From positions 1-35,930 of the forward strand of contig JAFKFV010000014.1 in assembly GCA_017307955.1 (NCBI GenBank): 35,930 nucleotides of DNA, read 5' to 3'. A program made the translations under genes and the position numbers. This DNA comes from Allobosea sp. (GTDB taxonomy: Bacteria > Pseudomonadota > Alphaproteobacteria > Rhizobiales > Kaistiaceae). Positions 13,177 through 22,078 of the stretch are shown piece after piece (positions within the stretch are counted from its first letter, which is position 1; every line of letters begins with the position of its first letter). The notes under the pieces were generated by a model, which had not been told where the DNA came from, did not search any database, and saw only the letters and a program-made list of their open reading frames with translations.

Positions 13177-14942
13177 CGTGCCGCCGCCCTCGCTGCCATC
13201 TCGGCCCGGAGCGCGAGGGTCGCCTCGTGATCGATGCGCATCGCGTCGTCGATGACGACGCCATAGGCGCTGCGCGCGTAGCCCATGGTGCAGAAGCCGT
13301 CGAGCACGTCGTCGAGGACGGTCGCGGCCGGGCGCTCCAGCGGATCGCCGAAGCCGCCGCCGCAGGGCGAATAGAAGGCCATGGTGTCGCCCGGTTTCAT
13401 CACGACGCCGGAGATCTTGGCGTGCTGCGGCTCGGTCGTTCCAGCCGGATCGGCATGGTTGAAGATGTCGACGCGGCCCTCCGCGCCATCATGGCCGCCG
13501 AACAGGCCCCAGGGCTTGTCGGTATGGCGCTCCGCCTCATGGGTCAGCCAGCCGCCTTCGAGCAGGCGTTGGTGCTTGACGACGCCGATGCCGCCGCGGA
13601 AGCGGCCGGCGCCGCATTCGACATCGTCGCGCAGCTCGTAGCGGTCGCAGATCATCGGCAGATGCATGCCGAGATCCTCGATCGGGTTGTTGCGGGTGTT
13701 GGCCATCAGATTGTCGATCGAATCCGGGCCGTCCGAGCGCGGGCGGCCGCCATAGGCGCCCTCATTGACCTCGATGAACACCCAGTAGTCGTTGCTCGTC
13801 TTGCGGAGGCCCGAATAGGCGACGAAGGAGAGCGAGGCCGAGGACCCGGCAATGGCGGCATCGGGCAGCACGGGCGAGAGCGCGCGGATGATGCAGTCGA
13901 TCATGCGGTTGCACTGCGAGAAGCGCGCCGAGGCGGCGGTCGGGAAGATCGGGTTGAAGATCGTGCCCTTGGGCGCCGTCACCCTGATCGGCCGGAACGA
14001 GCCCTCATTGGCCGGGATCGGCACGCTGGCGGTGAAGGTGTCGAGCAGCAGCGAGCGGAAGGCGACGTAGCAGGCGACCTTGGTCGAGCCCTCGAAGGGG
14101 ACGTTGAAGGCGGTCGGCACCTGCGGCGAGGAACCGGTGAGATCGACCTCGGCCTCGTCGCCGCGAATGCGCACGCAGACCTTGATCGGCAACCGGACGC
14201 CGCGGTTGCGGCCGTCGTCGTCGAGCCAGCTCTCGGCGACATAGTCGCCGTCCGGGATCTCGGCGATGCGCTTCCTGAGCATGCGCTCGGTGTAGGCCAT
14301 CAGCTCGGCCGAGGCGGCCTCGACGGTCTCGGCGCCATAGGTCGCGTAGAGTTCCTGGAAGCGGCGGGCGCCGAGCTGCGCCGAGGCGATCTGCGCGCCG
14401 AGATCGTCCTGCAATTGGCGGCCGACGCGGGAATTGTTGGCGAGATAGTTCCAGACCGTCTCGTTGCGGACGCCGCCCTCGTAGAGCTTGACGGCCTTCA
14501 GGAGCATGCCCTCGCCGAAGATGTCCTGGATGTCGACGATGAGGCCGGGCGTCGCCGAGCCGATATCGACATGATGGGCGGTGTTGCCGGCGAAGCCGAT
14601 ATGGCGGCCCTCATAGAAGACCGGCACCACGACGGCGATGTCGGGCGAATGGCTGGCGCCGAAATAGGGATGGTTGTGGATGACGACATCGCCCTCGCGC
14701 CAGGGCGTCGTCATCGAGGCCTCGATGCCGCGGAGATAGCCGGGGATCGAGCCGATATGCAGCGGGGTGTTGTCGCTCTCGCAGAGCGTCGCGAAGGAGC
14801 GGTCGAAGAGGCCGGCGCCGAGATCCTCGCTCTCGCGGATGATGGACGAGAAGGACATCCGGTAGAGGACGTATGCCATCTCGCGGGCGATGGTGTGCAG
14901 CGCGCCGCCGATGACCTGAAGCGTGACGGGATCGATGCTCAT
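13173..14942 (-). CDS. hyuB: Hydantoinase B / oxoprolinase-type subunit
   Basis: The B subunit of an ATP-dependent cyclic-amide hydrolase, 589 aa. The N-terminus MSIDPVTLQVIGGALHTIAR begins at ATG 14942; the frame open to 15404 is HyuA in another register. Typical segments follow: SSIIRESEDLGAGLFD, 'GDVVIHNHPYFGASHSPDI', FAGNTAHHVDIG, 'TPGLIVDIQDIFGEG', and a glycine-rich C-terminus with GGGFGDPLERPA. With HyuA it would couple ATP hydrolysis to ring opening, as in 5-oxoprolinase, N-methylhydantoinase, caprolactamase and acetone or acetophenone carboxylase relatives. It overlaps hyuA by 4 bases. Substrate not decided by sequence. Confidence 0.93.
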   Translation of the reverse strand: MSIDPVTLQVIGGALHTIAREMAYVLYRMSFSSIIRESEDLGAGLFDRSFATLCESDNTPLHIGSIPGYLRGIEASMTTPWREGDVVIHNHPYFGASHSPDIAVVVPVFYEGRHIGFAGNTAHHVDIGSATPGLIVDIQDIFGEGMLLKAVKLYEGGVRNETVWNYLANNSRVGRQLQDDLGAQIASAQLGARRFQELYATYGAETVEAASAELMAYTERMLRKRIAEIPDGDYVAESWLDDDGRNRGVRLPIKVCVRIRGDEAEVDLTGSSPQVPTAFNVPFEGSTKVACYVAFRSLLLDTFTASVPIPANEGSFRPIRVTAPKGTIFNPIFPTAASARFSQCNRMIDCIIRALSPVLPDAAIAGSSASLSFVAYSGLRKTSNDYWVFIEVNEGAYGGRPRSDGPDSIDNLMANTRNNPIEDLGMHLPMICDRYELRDDVECGAGRFRGGIGVVKHQRLLEGGWLTHEAERHTDKPWGLFGGHDGAEGRVDIFNHADPAGTTEPQHAKISGVVMKPGDTMAFYSPCGGGFGDPLERPAATVLDDVLDGFCTMGYARSAYGVVIDDAMRIDHEATLALRAEMAARAAAR

Positions 14943-17056
14943 GACGCCACCTCGGCGGAAGGCTGCTGGTTGCGGGCGATGCGGATATTGCCGGCCTTCT
15001 CGATGCGCGCGGTGAAGCCGGGCGGCACCAGAGTGGTCGAGTTGTGCTGCAGGATGATCGCCGGGCCGGGCACGACATGGCCGGCCTTGAGGCGGTCGCG
15101 GTCGTAGCGGGGCGTATCGAGGCGCTGGCGGTCGTCGAAGGTGGTCGGCCGCACATAGAGCAGCGCCTCCGTCGGATCGGGCGAGGCGGCGTCGGCAAGC
15201 TCCGGCCAGGTGAGCGGCGGCACCTCGGCCGAGCCGATGACGCGCAGCGTCACGATTTCGACCTGGGTATCGTCGAAACGGTAGCCATAGTCGCGCTCGT
15301 GGACGGCGTGGAAGGACGCGACGATGGCCGCCGCGTTGTCCGCCGTGATCGGGCCCTCGGGGAGCGGGGTGCGAAGTTCGAAGCCCTGGCCCTGGTAGCG
15401 GCATTCGGCGACGCGCTCGAAGAGCATCGCCTCGGGGGCGACGCCGTCGGCGGCGAGCCTTTCGGTGGCGAGCGCCGTCAGATCGGCGAGCGTCGCGTTG
15501 GCGGCGGCGAAATCGCCCAGCGCCGGGCCGCTGACGAGGGTCGGCGTCGAGCGCGTGAACTCATAGGCGAGCTTCGTCGCGAGGAGGCCCATGGCGGCGG
15601 TGATGCCGGGCGCCGGCGGAACGATGACGTCGCGCGCCGCGACGGCTTCGGCCAGCGCAACGCCATGCAGCGGACCGGCGCCGCCGAAGGGCATCAACGA
15701 GAAGCGGCGCGGGTCGAAGCCGCGCGCCACCGAATTGGACCGGATGGCGAGCGCCATATTGGCGTTGACGATGGTGACGATGCCGAGCGCGGCTTCTTCC
15801 AGCGTCATGCCGAAGGGCTCGGCGACCTTCTCGCGCACCGCCTTTTCGGCGAGGGCCGGATCGATCGCCATGTCGCCGCCGAGGAAGCGCTCGGGATCGA
15901 GGCGGCCGAGAACGACATGGGCATCGGTCACAGTCGGCTCGCTGCCGCCATTGCCGTAGCAGGCAGGACCCGGCATGGCGCCGGCCGAACGCGGGCCGAC
16001 GCGGAAGGCGCCGCCCTCGTCGCGGAAGGCGATCGAGCCGCCGCCGGCACCGATCGTGTCGAGATCGAGCATCGGCGCCAGCACCGGATGCTGGCCGACG
16101 ACGGTGTCGCGCGGGTTCATGATGCGGATCGCGCCATCAGCGATGACGCCGATATCGGCCGAGGTGCCGCCGATATCGATGGTGATGACATCCCCGACGC
16201 CGGACATGGCGCCGGCCCAGCGGCCGCCGATGACGCCCCCGGCCGGGCCCGACATCAGGATGGTGACGGGACGCTCGGAGCAGGTGGCGACGGTGCCGAT
16301 GCCGCCATTCGACTGCATGATGCGCAGCTCTGCGTCCATGCCCTCGTCGCGGAGCCGCTTCTCGAGATTGCGGAGGTAGCGGGCGGTGCGCGGGCCGACA
16401 TAGGCGTTCATCGCCGTGGTCGAGAAGCGCTCGAACTCGCGGATGACATTCGCCACCTCGGAGGAGGCCGAGGCGAAGGCCTCCGGCATCTCCTCGCGTA
16501 CGATCGCGAGCGCCGCCTTCTCATGCGCGTCGTTCAGGAAGGAGAAGAGGAAGCAGACGATGACCGCCTCGACGCCGCGCGCCTTCATCTCGCGCACGGC
16601 GGCGCGGACCTCGTCCAAATCGATCGGCGTCTCGACACGTCCGTCCGGCGGCATGATGCGCTCGGTGATCGGCATCCGGTTGCGGCGCTTGACGAGCGGA
16701 TCGGACTGCCACGGCACGTCGAAATGCAGCGAGAAATTATGCGGCCGCTTGTGGCGGGCGATGTGCAGGAGGTCGCGGAAGCCCTTCGTCGTCAGCATGC
16801 CGACTTCGGCGCCGTTCTTCTCGATCGTGATGTTGGTCGCGACCGTCGTGCCATGCACGACGCGGCGGACCGCCTTCGGATCGAGGCCGGCGATGCGGCA
16901 GATCGCGAGGATGCCGTCCACGACGCCGACCGACTGGTCGGCTGGCGTGGAGGGGACCTTGTGCACGAAGACGCGGCGGCCGCCGGGGCCGTCGTCATCG
17001 CGCTCCAGAACGAGGTCGGTGAAGGTGCCGCCGACATCGACGCCGATCGAAGCCAT
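14939..17056 (-). CDS. hyuA: Hydantoinase A / oxoprolinase-type subunit
   Basis: The ATP-binding A subunit, 705 aa, with the actin-like fold. It starts [18 protein letters not shown] (phosphate-binding DxGGTxTD at 7-14) and has HGTTVATNITIEKNGA, GPAGGVIGG, TIDIGGTSADIGVI and FGGAGPLHG. The length is right for HyuA (about 680-710). It phosphorylates the ring amide so that HyuB can open it. The ATG 17056 overlaps the stop of the upstream cysteine hydrolase by one base and its own stop overlaps hyuB, indicating a stoichiometric complex. Oxoprolinase, N-methylhydantoinase and other lactam substrates remain possible. Confidence 0.94.
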   Translation of the reverse strand: MASIGVDVGGTFTDLVLERDDDGPGGRRVFVHKVPSTPADQSVGVVDGILAICRIAGLDPKAVRRVVHGTTVATNITIEKNGAEVGMLTTKGFRDLLHIARHKRPHNFSLHFDVPWQSDPLVKRRNRMPITERIMPPDGRVETPIDLDEVRAAVREMKARGVEAVIVCFLFSFLNDAHEKAALAIVREEMPEAFASASSEVANVIREFERFSTTAMNAYVGPRTARYLRNLEKRLRDEGMDAELRIMQSNGGIGTVATCSERPVTILMSGPAGGVIGGRWAGAMSGVGDVITIDIGGTSADIGVIADGAIRIMNPRDTVVGQHPVLAPMLDLDTIGAGGGSIAFRDEGGAFRVGPRSAGAMPGPACYGNGGSEPTVTDAHVVLGRLDPERFLGGDMAIDPALAEKAVREKVAEPFGMTLEEAALGIVTIVNANMALAIRSNSVARGFDPRRFSLMPFGGAGPLHGVALAEAVAARDVIVPPAPGITAAMGLLATKLAYEFTRSTPTLVSGPALGDFAAANATLADLTALATERLAADGVAPEAMLFERVAECRYQGQGFELRTPLPEGPITADNAAAIVASFHAVHERDYGYRFDDTQVEIVTLRVIGSAEVPPLTWPELADAASPDPTEALLYVRPTTFDDRQRLDTPRYDRDRLKAGHVVPGPAIILQHNSTTLVPPGFTARIEKAGNIRIARNQQPSAEVAS

Positions 17057-17742
17057 CAGCGCGCCTCCGCCGGCGAGAGGCTATCGAGATAGGCGAGGAC
17101 GCCTTCGAGCGGCTCGACATCGCCGAACTTGGCGTCGATGTCGAAGAGGTTCCATTCCACCGCCCCGGCGATGCGGTCGCCGACGCATTCGCGCACGACG
17201 ATCGGCCGGAAGCCGTTCCACAGCGCATCCTCGCAGGAGAGGCGCACGCAGGAGGAGAGCGTGACGCCGGTCAGGATCACGGTGTCGACGCCGAGCGAGG
17301 TGAGGTAGCCGGCGAGATCGGTGCCCTGGAAGGCGCTGGCGCGCTTCTTGACGACGAGCAGTTCGTCGTCGCGGCGCTCGAGGCGGTCGTCGATCTCGCA
17401 GAGCGGGCTGCCGGCCTTGAGATGCTCCAGCGGGATCTTCTTCCCCCACAGTCCGGTATCGGCGAAGGGGCCGTCCACGATGTCATAGGCGCAGGTGGTG
17501 AAGACGATCGGCAGAGAGAGCGCGCGGCCGGCGGCGATGAGCCGCTGCGTCGCCGGGATGATCGTCTCCATCCCGTCGCAGGCGAAGGCGCTGCCCTTCG
17601 TCGTCCAGGCCTTGGCGAGATCGACATTCACGATCGCTGGGCGCTTGCCATAGCCGAGGCGCCGCATGAAGCCGCGCGCCTTGTAGAAGGCGGCATATTC
17701 CCGGAACGCCGTCTGGAGGGCCTGCTCGAAGTCCTGCTGCAT
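17056..17742 (-). CDS. Isochorismatase-fold cysteine hydrolase (N-carbamoylsarcosine amidase-like)
   Basis: A 228-aa cysteine hydrolase. The expected triad is visible: Asp in '[13 protein letters not shown]', Lys in [12 protein letters not shown], and Cys in '[18 protein letters not shown]'. The long N-terminal helix before the core and the '[16 protein letters not shown]' segment are typical of the N-carbamoylsarcosine amidase branch. That enzyme takes the product of N-methylhydantoinase (HyuA/HyuB) to sarcosine, CO2 and ammonia, so its place as first gene of a hyuAB operon makes chemical sense. ATG 17742 is chosen; the frame open to 18063 runs over the divergent promoter region. Confidence 0.86.
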   Translation of the reverse strand: MQQDFEQALQTAFREYAAFYKARGFMRRLGYGKRPAIVNVDLAKAWTTKGSAFACDGMETIIPATQRLIAAGRALSLPIVFTTCAYDIVDGPFADTGLWGKKIPLEHLKAGSPLCEIDDRLERRDDELLVVKKRASAFQGTDLAGYLTSLGVDTVILTGVTLSSCVRLSCEDALWNGFRPIVVRECVGDRIAGAVEWNLFDIDAKFGDVEPLEGVLAYLDSLSPAEAR

Positions 17743-17779
17743 GGATTTTCCTCGTGCTCGTCTGATGAGCATTGTCGGA

Positions 17780-17790
17780 TTGTATGACAA
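17780..17790. promoter_or_regulatory. Candidate GntR/FCD operator
   Basis: TTGTATGACAA fits the FadR-subfamily consensus TNGTNNNACNA at every fixed position. It lies in the 175-base gap between the minus-strand HyuAB operon (starts 17742) and the plus-strand adenine deaminase gene, 38 bases before the former. An outer ATTG...CAAT pair (17771-17797) extends the symmetry. The operon encodes an FCD-type GntR protein. Confidence 0.5.
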
Positions 17791-17917
17791 AGTCAATGCG
17801 GATATCCGGTGGCGTGCAGAGGTCGTCGCGGCATACCTGGCCGCTCTGGACAGATGCGCGCGCTCCGCTACGGTCGGAGCGGCGAAGCGGCGTGACGATG
17901 GGGTGGCGAGTAGCGCG

Positions 17918-19630
17918 ATGACGGATGCAAGCGGGCTGAAGCGGATGATCCGCGCGGGGCAGGGCGCGGAGCCTGCCGACCTCGTGATCCGCGACGTGGC
18001 GCTGCTCGATCTCGTCACCGGCGCGGTCACGACGACCGATATCGCCATCGTCGCCGACCGCATCGTCGGGACGCATGGACGCTACGAGGGCGAGCGGATC
18101 ATCGAGGGCGCCGGGCGCTTCGCCGTGCCGGGCTTCATCGACACGCATCTCCATGTCGAATCCTCGCTGGTGACGCCGTTCGAGTTCGACCGCTGCGTGC
18201 TGCCGCATGGCGTGACGACGGCCATCTGCGATCCGCACGAGATCGCCAATGTGCTCGGCGGCCCCGGCATCCGCTATTTCCTCGACGCGGCCGAGCGGAC
18301 GGTGATGGACCTTCGCGTCAATCTCTCGTCCTGCGTCCCGGCCACCGCCTTCGAGACGGCGGGCGCCGCGCTGTCGGTCGACGATCTCCTGCCCTTTGCC
18401 GACCACCCGAAGGTCATCGGCCTTGCCGAGATGATGAATTTCCCCGGCGTGCTGGCGGCCGATCCGGCCGTGCTCGCCAAGCTCGCGGCCTTCCAGGGCA
18501 GGCATATCGACGGCCATGCGCCGCTTCTGCGCGGCATGGGCTTGAACGGCTATCTCGCCGCCGGCATCCGCACCGACCACGAGGCGACGACCGCTGCCGA
18601 GGCGCGCGAGAAGCTCGCCAAGGGCATGGCCGTCCTCATTCGCGAGGGCTCGGTCTCCAAGGATCTCGCGGCGCTCGCCGAAGTGCTGGACGAGAACTCC
18701 TCGAGCTTCATGGCGCTCTGCACCGACGACCGCAACCCGCTCGACATCGCCGAGGAAGGCCATCTCGACGCGCTGATCCGCATGCTGATCGCGCGCGGGC
18801 GGCCGCTGCATCATGTCTATCGCGCGGCAAGCTGGTCGGCGGCGCGCATCTTCGGGCTGCGCGACCGCGGCCTCGTGGCGCCGGGCTGGCGGGCCGACAT
18901 CGTGCTTCTCGACGATCTCGGCGAATGCCGCGTGTCCGAGGTGATCGCCGCCGGGCGGCCGGTCACCGACGCGCTGTTCGAAGCGCGCGAGACCGTGGCG
19001 CCGGTCGGCTTCGGCTCGGTCAAGGCGCCCGAGGTCACGGCGGCGTCCTTCGCGATCTCGGGCCGGCGCGGCAACCAGGAAACCTCGGTCATCGGCGTCA
19101 AGGCCGGGCTCATCATCACCAGCCACGAGAAGGCGGTGCTGCCGGTCGAGAACGGCGAGAGCAAGCCGGACCTCGCCAAGGACATCGTCAAGGTCGCGGT
19201 GGTCGAGCGTCACGGGAAGAACGGCAATATCGGCCGCGGCTTCGTCACCGGCTTCGGGCTGAAGCGCGGCGCCATCGCCTCATCGGTCGGCCATGACAGC
19301 CACAACATCACGGTGATCGGCGCCTCCGACGCCGACATGGCGGTGGCAGTCAACCGGCTGCGCGAGACGGGCGGCGGCTTCGTCGTGGCGGCGGACGGCA
19401 AGGTCGTCGCCGAACTGGCGCTGCCGATCGCCGGGCTGATGTCCGACCTCTCCTTCGACGCCGTGCGCGACGGATTGCATCACCTGCGCGAGGCGGCTTA
19501 CGGCCTCGGCTGCACGCTGCCCGAGCCGTTCCTGCAGATCGCCTTCCTGCCGCTCCCCGTCATCCCGCACCTGAAGATCACCGACCGCGGCATGTTCGAT
19601 GTCGACGCGTTCAGGCTGATCGAGGAATGA
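17918..19630 (+). CDS. ade: Adenine deaminase
   Basis: A 570-aa amidohydrolase that converts adenine to hypoxanthine and ammonia. The metal-binding motifs are clear: '[15 protein letters not shown]' near residue 65, '[17 protein letters not shown]', '[11 protein letters not shown]', '[10 protein letters not shown]', '[12 protein letters not shown]' and '[11 protein letters not shown]'. The adenine-deaminase-specific C-terminal domain is complete ('[18 protein letters not shown]', '[17 protein letters not shown]'). ATG 17918 is chosen because upstream sequence lacks homology and covers the divergent control region. It is divergent from the HyuAB operon and followed by PfkB and ADP-ribosylglycohydrolase genes, suggesting purine or ring-nitrogen salvage. 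Deamination of an adenine analogue cannot be excluded. Confidence 0.92.
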   Translation: MTDASGLKRMIRAGQGAEPADLVIRDVALLDLVTGAVTTTDIAIVADRIVGTHGRYEGERIIEGAGRFAVPGFIDTHLHVESSLVTPFEFDRCVLPHGVTTAICDPHEIANVLGGPGIRYFLDAAERTVMDLRVNLSSCVPATAFETAGAALSVDDLLPFADHPKVIGLAEMMNFPGVLAADPAVLAKLAAFQGRHIDGHAPLLRGMGLNGYLAAGIRTDHEATTAAEAREKLAKGMAVLIREGSVSKDLAALAEVLDENSSSFMALCTDDRNPLDIAEEGHLDALIRMLIARGRPLHHVYRAASWSAARIFGLRDRGLVAPGWRADIVLLDDLGECRVSEVIAAGRPVTDALFEARETVAPVGFGSVKAPEVTAASFAISGRRGNQETSVIGVKAGLIITSHEKAVLPVENGESKPDLAKDIVKVAVVERHGKNGNIGRGFVTGFGLKRGAIASSVGHDSHNITVIGASDADMAVAVNRLRETGGGFVVAADGKVVAELALPIAGLMSDLSFDAVRDGLHHLREAAYGLGCTLPEPFLQIAFLPLPVIPHLKITDRGMFDVDAFRLIEE

Positions 19631-19642
19631 GGGTGAGCAAGA

Positions 19643-19754
19643 GCCCTCACCCCAGCCCTCTCCCGCAGGCGGGAGAGGGGACGAACGGTTTCCTGCATCG
19701 ACGCCGCGCCCCTTCCTGCTCCCTCTCCCTCGGGGAGAGGGTCGGGGTGAGGGC
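19643..19754. repeat. Double-hairpin intergenic repeat, copy B3
   Basis: Perfect 11-bp ends GCCCTCACCCC and GGGGTGAGGGC face each other across 112 bases, each followed inward by its own hairpin (CCTCTCCCGCAGGCGGGAGAGG and CCCTCTCCCTCGGGGAGAGGG). It fills almost the whole gap between adenine deaminase and the PfkB gene and could form a cruciform or a transcript-terminating or stabilising structure. Confidence 0.82.
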
Positions 19755-19781
19755 CTTCCCAACCGCTGAGCCGCTACAGCC

Positions 19782-20681
19782 ATGACCCGCATCTACTGCC
19801 TTTCCACCGTCGATCTCGACCGCGTGTTCGAGCTCGATCATCTGCCGGGGCATGACGAGAAGATCTTCGCGACCGGCTTCCACGAGGGCGCCGGCGGGCA
19901 GGGCGTGTTCGTGGCGCGGGCGCTGGCGGCGCTCGGCGCGCCGGTGACCTATGTCGGATCGGTGGGCGACGATCTCGCCGGAGCGGGGCTGATCGCCGAG
20001 CTTTCGGCCGTGCCGGGGCTTTCCGTCGACATCGCCCGGCTGCCGGGCATCGCGACGGCGAATTGCGCGATCCTGGTCGACCGTACCGGCGAGAAGGCCA
20101 TCGTATTGGCACCGATCGCGAAGGAACTGGTCGAGACGCTCGGCGAGGGGCTCATGCCCGCGGCCGGCGACATCGTGACGGCGAATTTCTTCCATCCGGA
20201 GCAGATCGTCCGCGTCTTCGGCCGCGCCCGCGCCGCCGGCGCCACGACGATCATCGACATGGAGGCGACCGGCATCGGCGTCTTCGGCTGGGACGCCGCC
20301 TTCAGCGTGACGGACGCGGCCGACATCACCTGCACCAACCAGCCGACGCTCGATGCATGGTCGAAGCGCGAGGGCCTCGACGGGCCGCTGTTCGCGCGCG
20401 CCGAGCGCTTCGCGCGGCGGCTCGCCGGGACGGGCGGCCGGGCCTGCGTCACGCTCGGCGCCGAGGGCGTGCTCGCCTTCGACGGCCAGGAGGCACGGCA
20501 TGTGCCGGCGGTCAGGGTGAAGGCCGTCAACACGACGGGCGCCGGCGACACCTTCCTCGCCGGTCTCGCCTTCGGCCTGTCGCATGGCCATGGTCTCTTC
20601 ACGGCAGCCGGTCTCGCCACGCGCGTCGCCGCCGATTTCCTCGCCCATGGCAGGGTCGATCCCGCCCGCCTCGGCCTCTGA
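19782..20681 (+). CDS. PfkB-family (ribokinase-like) sugar or nucleoside kinase
   Basis: A 299-aa kinase. The N-terminal substrate motif GAGGQGVFVARALAALGA and the C-terminal 'VKAVNTTGAGDTFLAGLAFG' (anion hole and catalytic Asp of PfkB signature 2) are both present, with TCTNQPT and TLGAEGVLAF between. In ribokinase the first motif is GGKGAN, where Asn contacts ribose; here it reads GGQGVF, so the sugar contact differs and true ribokinase is unlikely. It follows adenine deaminase and precedes the ADP-ribosylglycohydrolase-family gene (19 bases), with the repeat B3 upstream. Phosphorylation of a sugar or nucleoside released by the neighbour is a reasonable inference. Confidence 0.83.
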   Translation: MTRIYCLSTVDLDRVFELDHLPGHDEKIFATGFHEGAGGQGVFVARALAALGAPVTYVGSVGDDLAGAGLIAELSAVPGLSVDIARLPGIATANCAILVDRTGEKAIVLAPIAKELVETLGEGLMPAAGDIVTANFFHPEQIVRVFGRARAAGATTIIDMEATGIGVFGWDAAFSVTDAADITCTNQPTLDAWSKREGLDGPLFARAERFARRLAGTGGRACVTLGAEGVLAFDGQEARHVPAVRVKAVNTTGAGDTFLAGLAFGLSHGHGLFTAAGLATRVAADFLAHGRVDPARLGL

Positions 20682-20700
20682 TCCCCGAACAGGAGACTTC

Positions 20701-21735
20701 ATGACCGATACCCTCGCCGACCGCATCCATCGCGTGATCGCGGCTGCCTGTCTCGGCGATGCCATCGGCGCGCCGCCCGAGGCGATGCATCCTGAGGAGA
20801 TCCGCAAGGTCTTCGGTGGCCGCATCACCACGTTCGTCCCGGCGCCGCCGCTGGCGCCGTTCTCGAACGGCAATGCGCCCGGCTCGCTGACCGACGATGC
20901 GACGCAGATGCTGGCCATGGCGCGGATCATCATCGAGGCGAAGGGCGATCCCACCATCGAGGACGCGGCGCGGGCGCTGATCGCCTGGGCCGACGATCCG
21001 CGCGGCTTCGGCAAGTTCGCCGGCCCCTCGACGCAGGCGGCGATCGACCGGATGCGTGCCGGCGAGGACCCGCGCCTCGTCGCGACGCCGGCCCGCTATT
21101 CGGTGGCGATGGGCACCACCAACGGCGCCGCGATGCGCGCGCCGGTCGCCGGCTGCGTGCGGCCGGGTGACATCGAGGGCGCGGTGGACGTCGCGGCGAC
21201 GCTGTCGGCGCCGACCCACAACACGCAGATCGCCTATGCCGGCGCGGGCGCGGTCGCGGCCTGCGTCGCGATCGGAATCACGGGCGTGCGCGGCGTTTCG
21301 GTGGCGGATGTGGCGATGGCAGGCGCGGAGGCGGGGCTGCGGCTCGCCGAGACCCGCGGACGCCTCGCGGCCGGGCCGAGCGTCCTGAAGCGGATCGAAC
21401 TCGCGGCGGCGATCGGCGAGCGCTATCGTGGCGACGCGGAAGGGGCGATGACCGAACTGGGCGCCGTGATCGGCGCCGGCCTGCCGATGGCCGAGGCCGT
21501 GCCGGCGGCGGTCGGCCTCGCGGTCGCGGTCGGCGAGGATCCGTTCGCGGCCGTGGTGGCGGCGGCGAACGAGGGCGCCGACAGCGATACGGTCGCGCTC
21601 ATCGCAGGAGCCATCGTCGCAGCCTGGTCGCCGACCCTGAATGCCCCCGGCGACATGATGGCGACGCTGGAACTCGTCAACGGCGTCAATCTCGGCGAGA
21701 TCGCCGCCGACCTCGCCGCGGTTGCCCGCGGCTGA
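20701..21735 (+). CDS. ADP-ribosylglycohydrolase-family protein
   Basis: A 344-aa all-helical protein with the layout of the DraG/ARH family: AACLGDAIGAPPE at about residues 14-26, SLTDDATQML near 63, and GADSDTVALIAGAIVAAW near 295. Canonical members have TDDT and GGDTDT at the two magnesium sites. Here the Asp residues are kept, but TDDT reads TDDA and GDTD reads ADSD, so metal binding may persist with altered geometry. An AGGAG box precedes ATG 20701. In this purine-flavoured context it may split an N-glycosidic bond in a small molecule rather than de-ADP-ribosylate protein; that is inference. Confidence 0.84.
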   Translation: MTDTLADRIHRVIAAACLGDAIGAPPEAMHPEEIRKVFGGRITTFVPAPPLAPFSNGNAPGSLTDDATQMLAMARIIIEAKGDPTIEDAARALIAWADDPRGFGKFAGPSTQAAIDRMRAGEDPRLVATPARYSVAMGTTNGAAMRAPVAGCVRPGDIEGAVDVAATLSAPTHNTQIAYAGAGAVAACVAIGITGVRGVSVADVAMAGAEAGLRLAETRGRLAAGPSVLKRIELAAAIGERYRGDAEGAMTELGAVIGAGLPMAEAVPAAVGLAVAVGEDPFAAVVAAANEGADSDTVALIAGAIVAAWSPTLNAPGDMMATLELVNGVNLGEIAADLAAVARG

Positions 21736-21759
21736 GGCGTCTGGCGAGCGTCGCGGCGA

Positions 21760-22023
21760 TCACCCGGTGACCGTCGCGCCGCTCTCTTCCTCTTCCATCG
21801 TTACGGCGACGTCGGCATTGGCCGAGAGCCGCACGGTGCCGTTCTCGACCTCGGCGACGAGGCCGAGCGGGATGAAGTGGTGATGGCCCTCATGGTGGCC
21901 TTCGCCGCTATCCTTCTTCACCAGCTTGATGCGGTCGCCCTCGATCTTGTCGACCTTGCCGACATGGACGCCGTCGGCACCGATGATCTCGGCATGTTCG
22001 CGGATTTCCGAGGTGATGGTCAT
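21760..22023 (-). CDS. DUF2171 domain protein, 87 aa
   Basis: A small PRC-barrel-like protein: 'IREHAEIIGADGVHVGKVDK', IEGDRIKLVKKDSG, a GHHEGHHHFIPLGLVAEVE segment, and an acidic tail. DUF2171 proteins are widespread in Rhizobiales, often stress-related, with no settled function. ATG 22023 follows CAGGAGA. The His cluster (HHEGHHH) is normal for the family. It lies downstream of the SDR gene on the same strand with a 55-base gap. Confidence 0.82.
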   Translation of the reverse strand: MTITSEIREHAEIIGADGVHVGKVDKIEGDRIKLVKKDSGEGHHEGHHHFIPLGLVAEVENGTVRLSANADVAVTMEEEESGATVTG

Positions 22024-22078
22024 GGCGTGTTTCTCCTGTTGATGCAGGACCAACGCCGTGCCTCACGGAAGGATGCGA

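Noticed and set aside
13227..17092. Very long plus-strand frames opposite hyuB and hyuA (626 and 682 aa)
   Set aside because: Low-complexity shadows of high-GC genes; the minus-strand products match HyuB and HyuA from end to end.
17743..17917. Purine riboswitch in front of adenine deaminase
   Set aside because: I could not find the three-way junction core; the only clear signal is the short GntR-type dyad.
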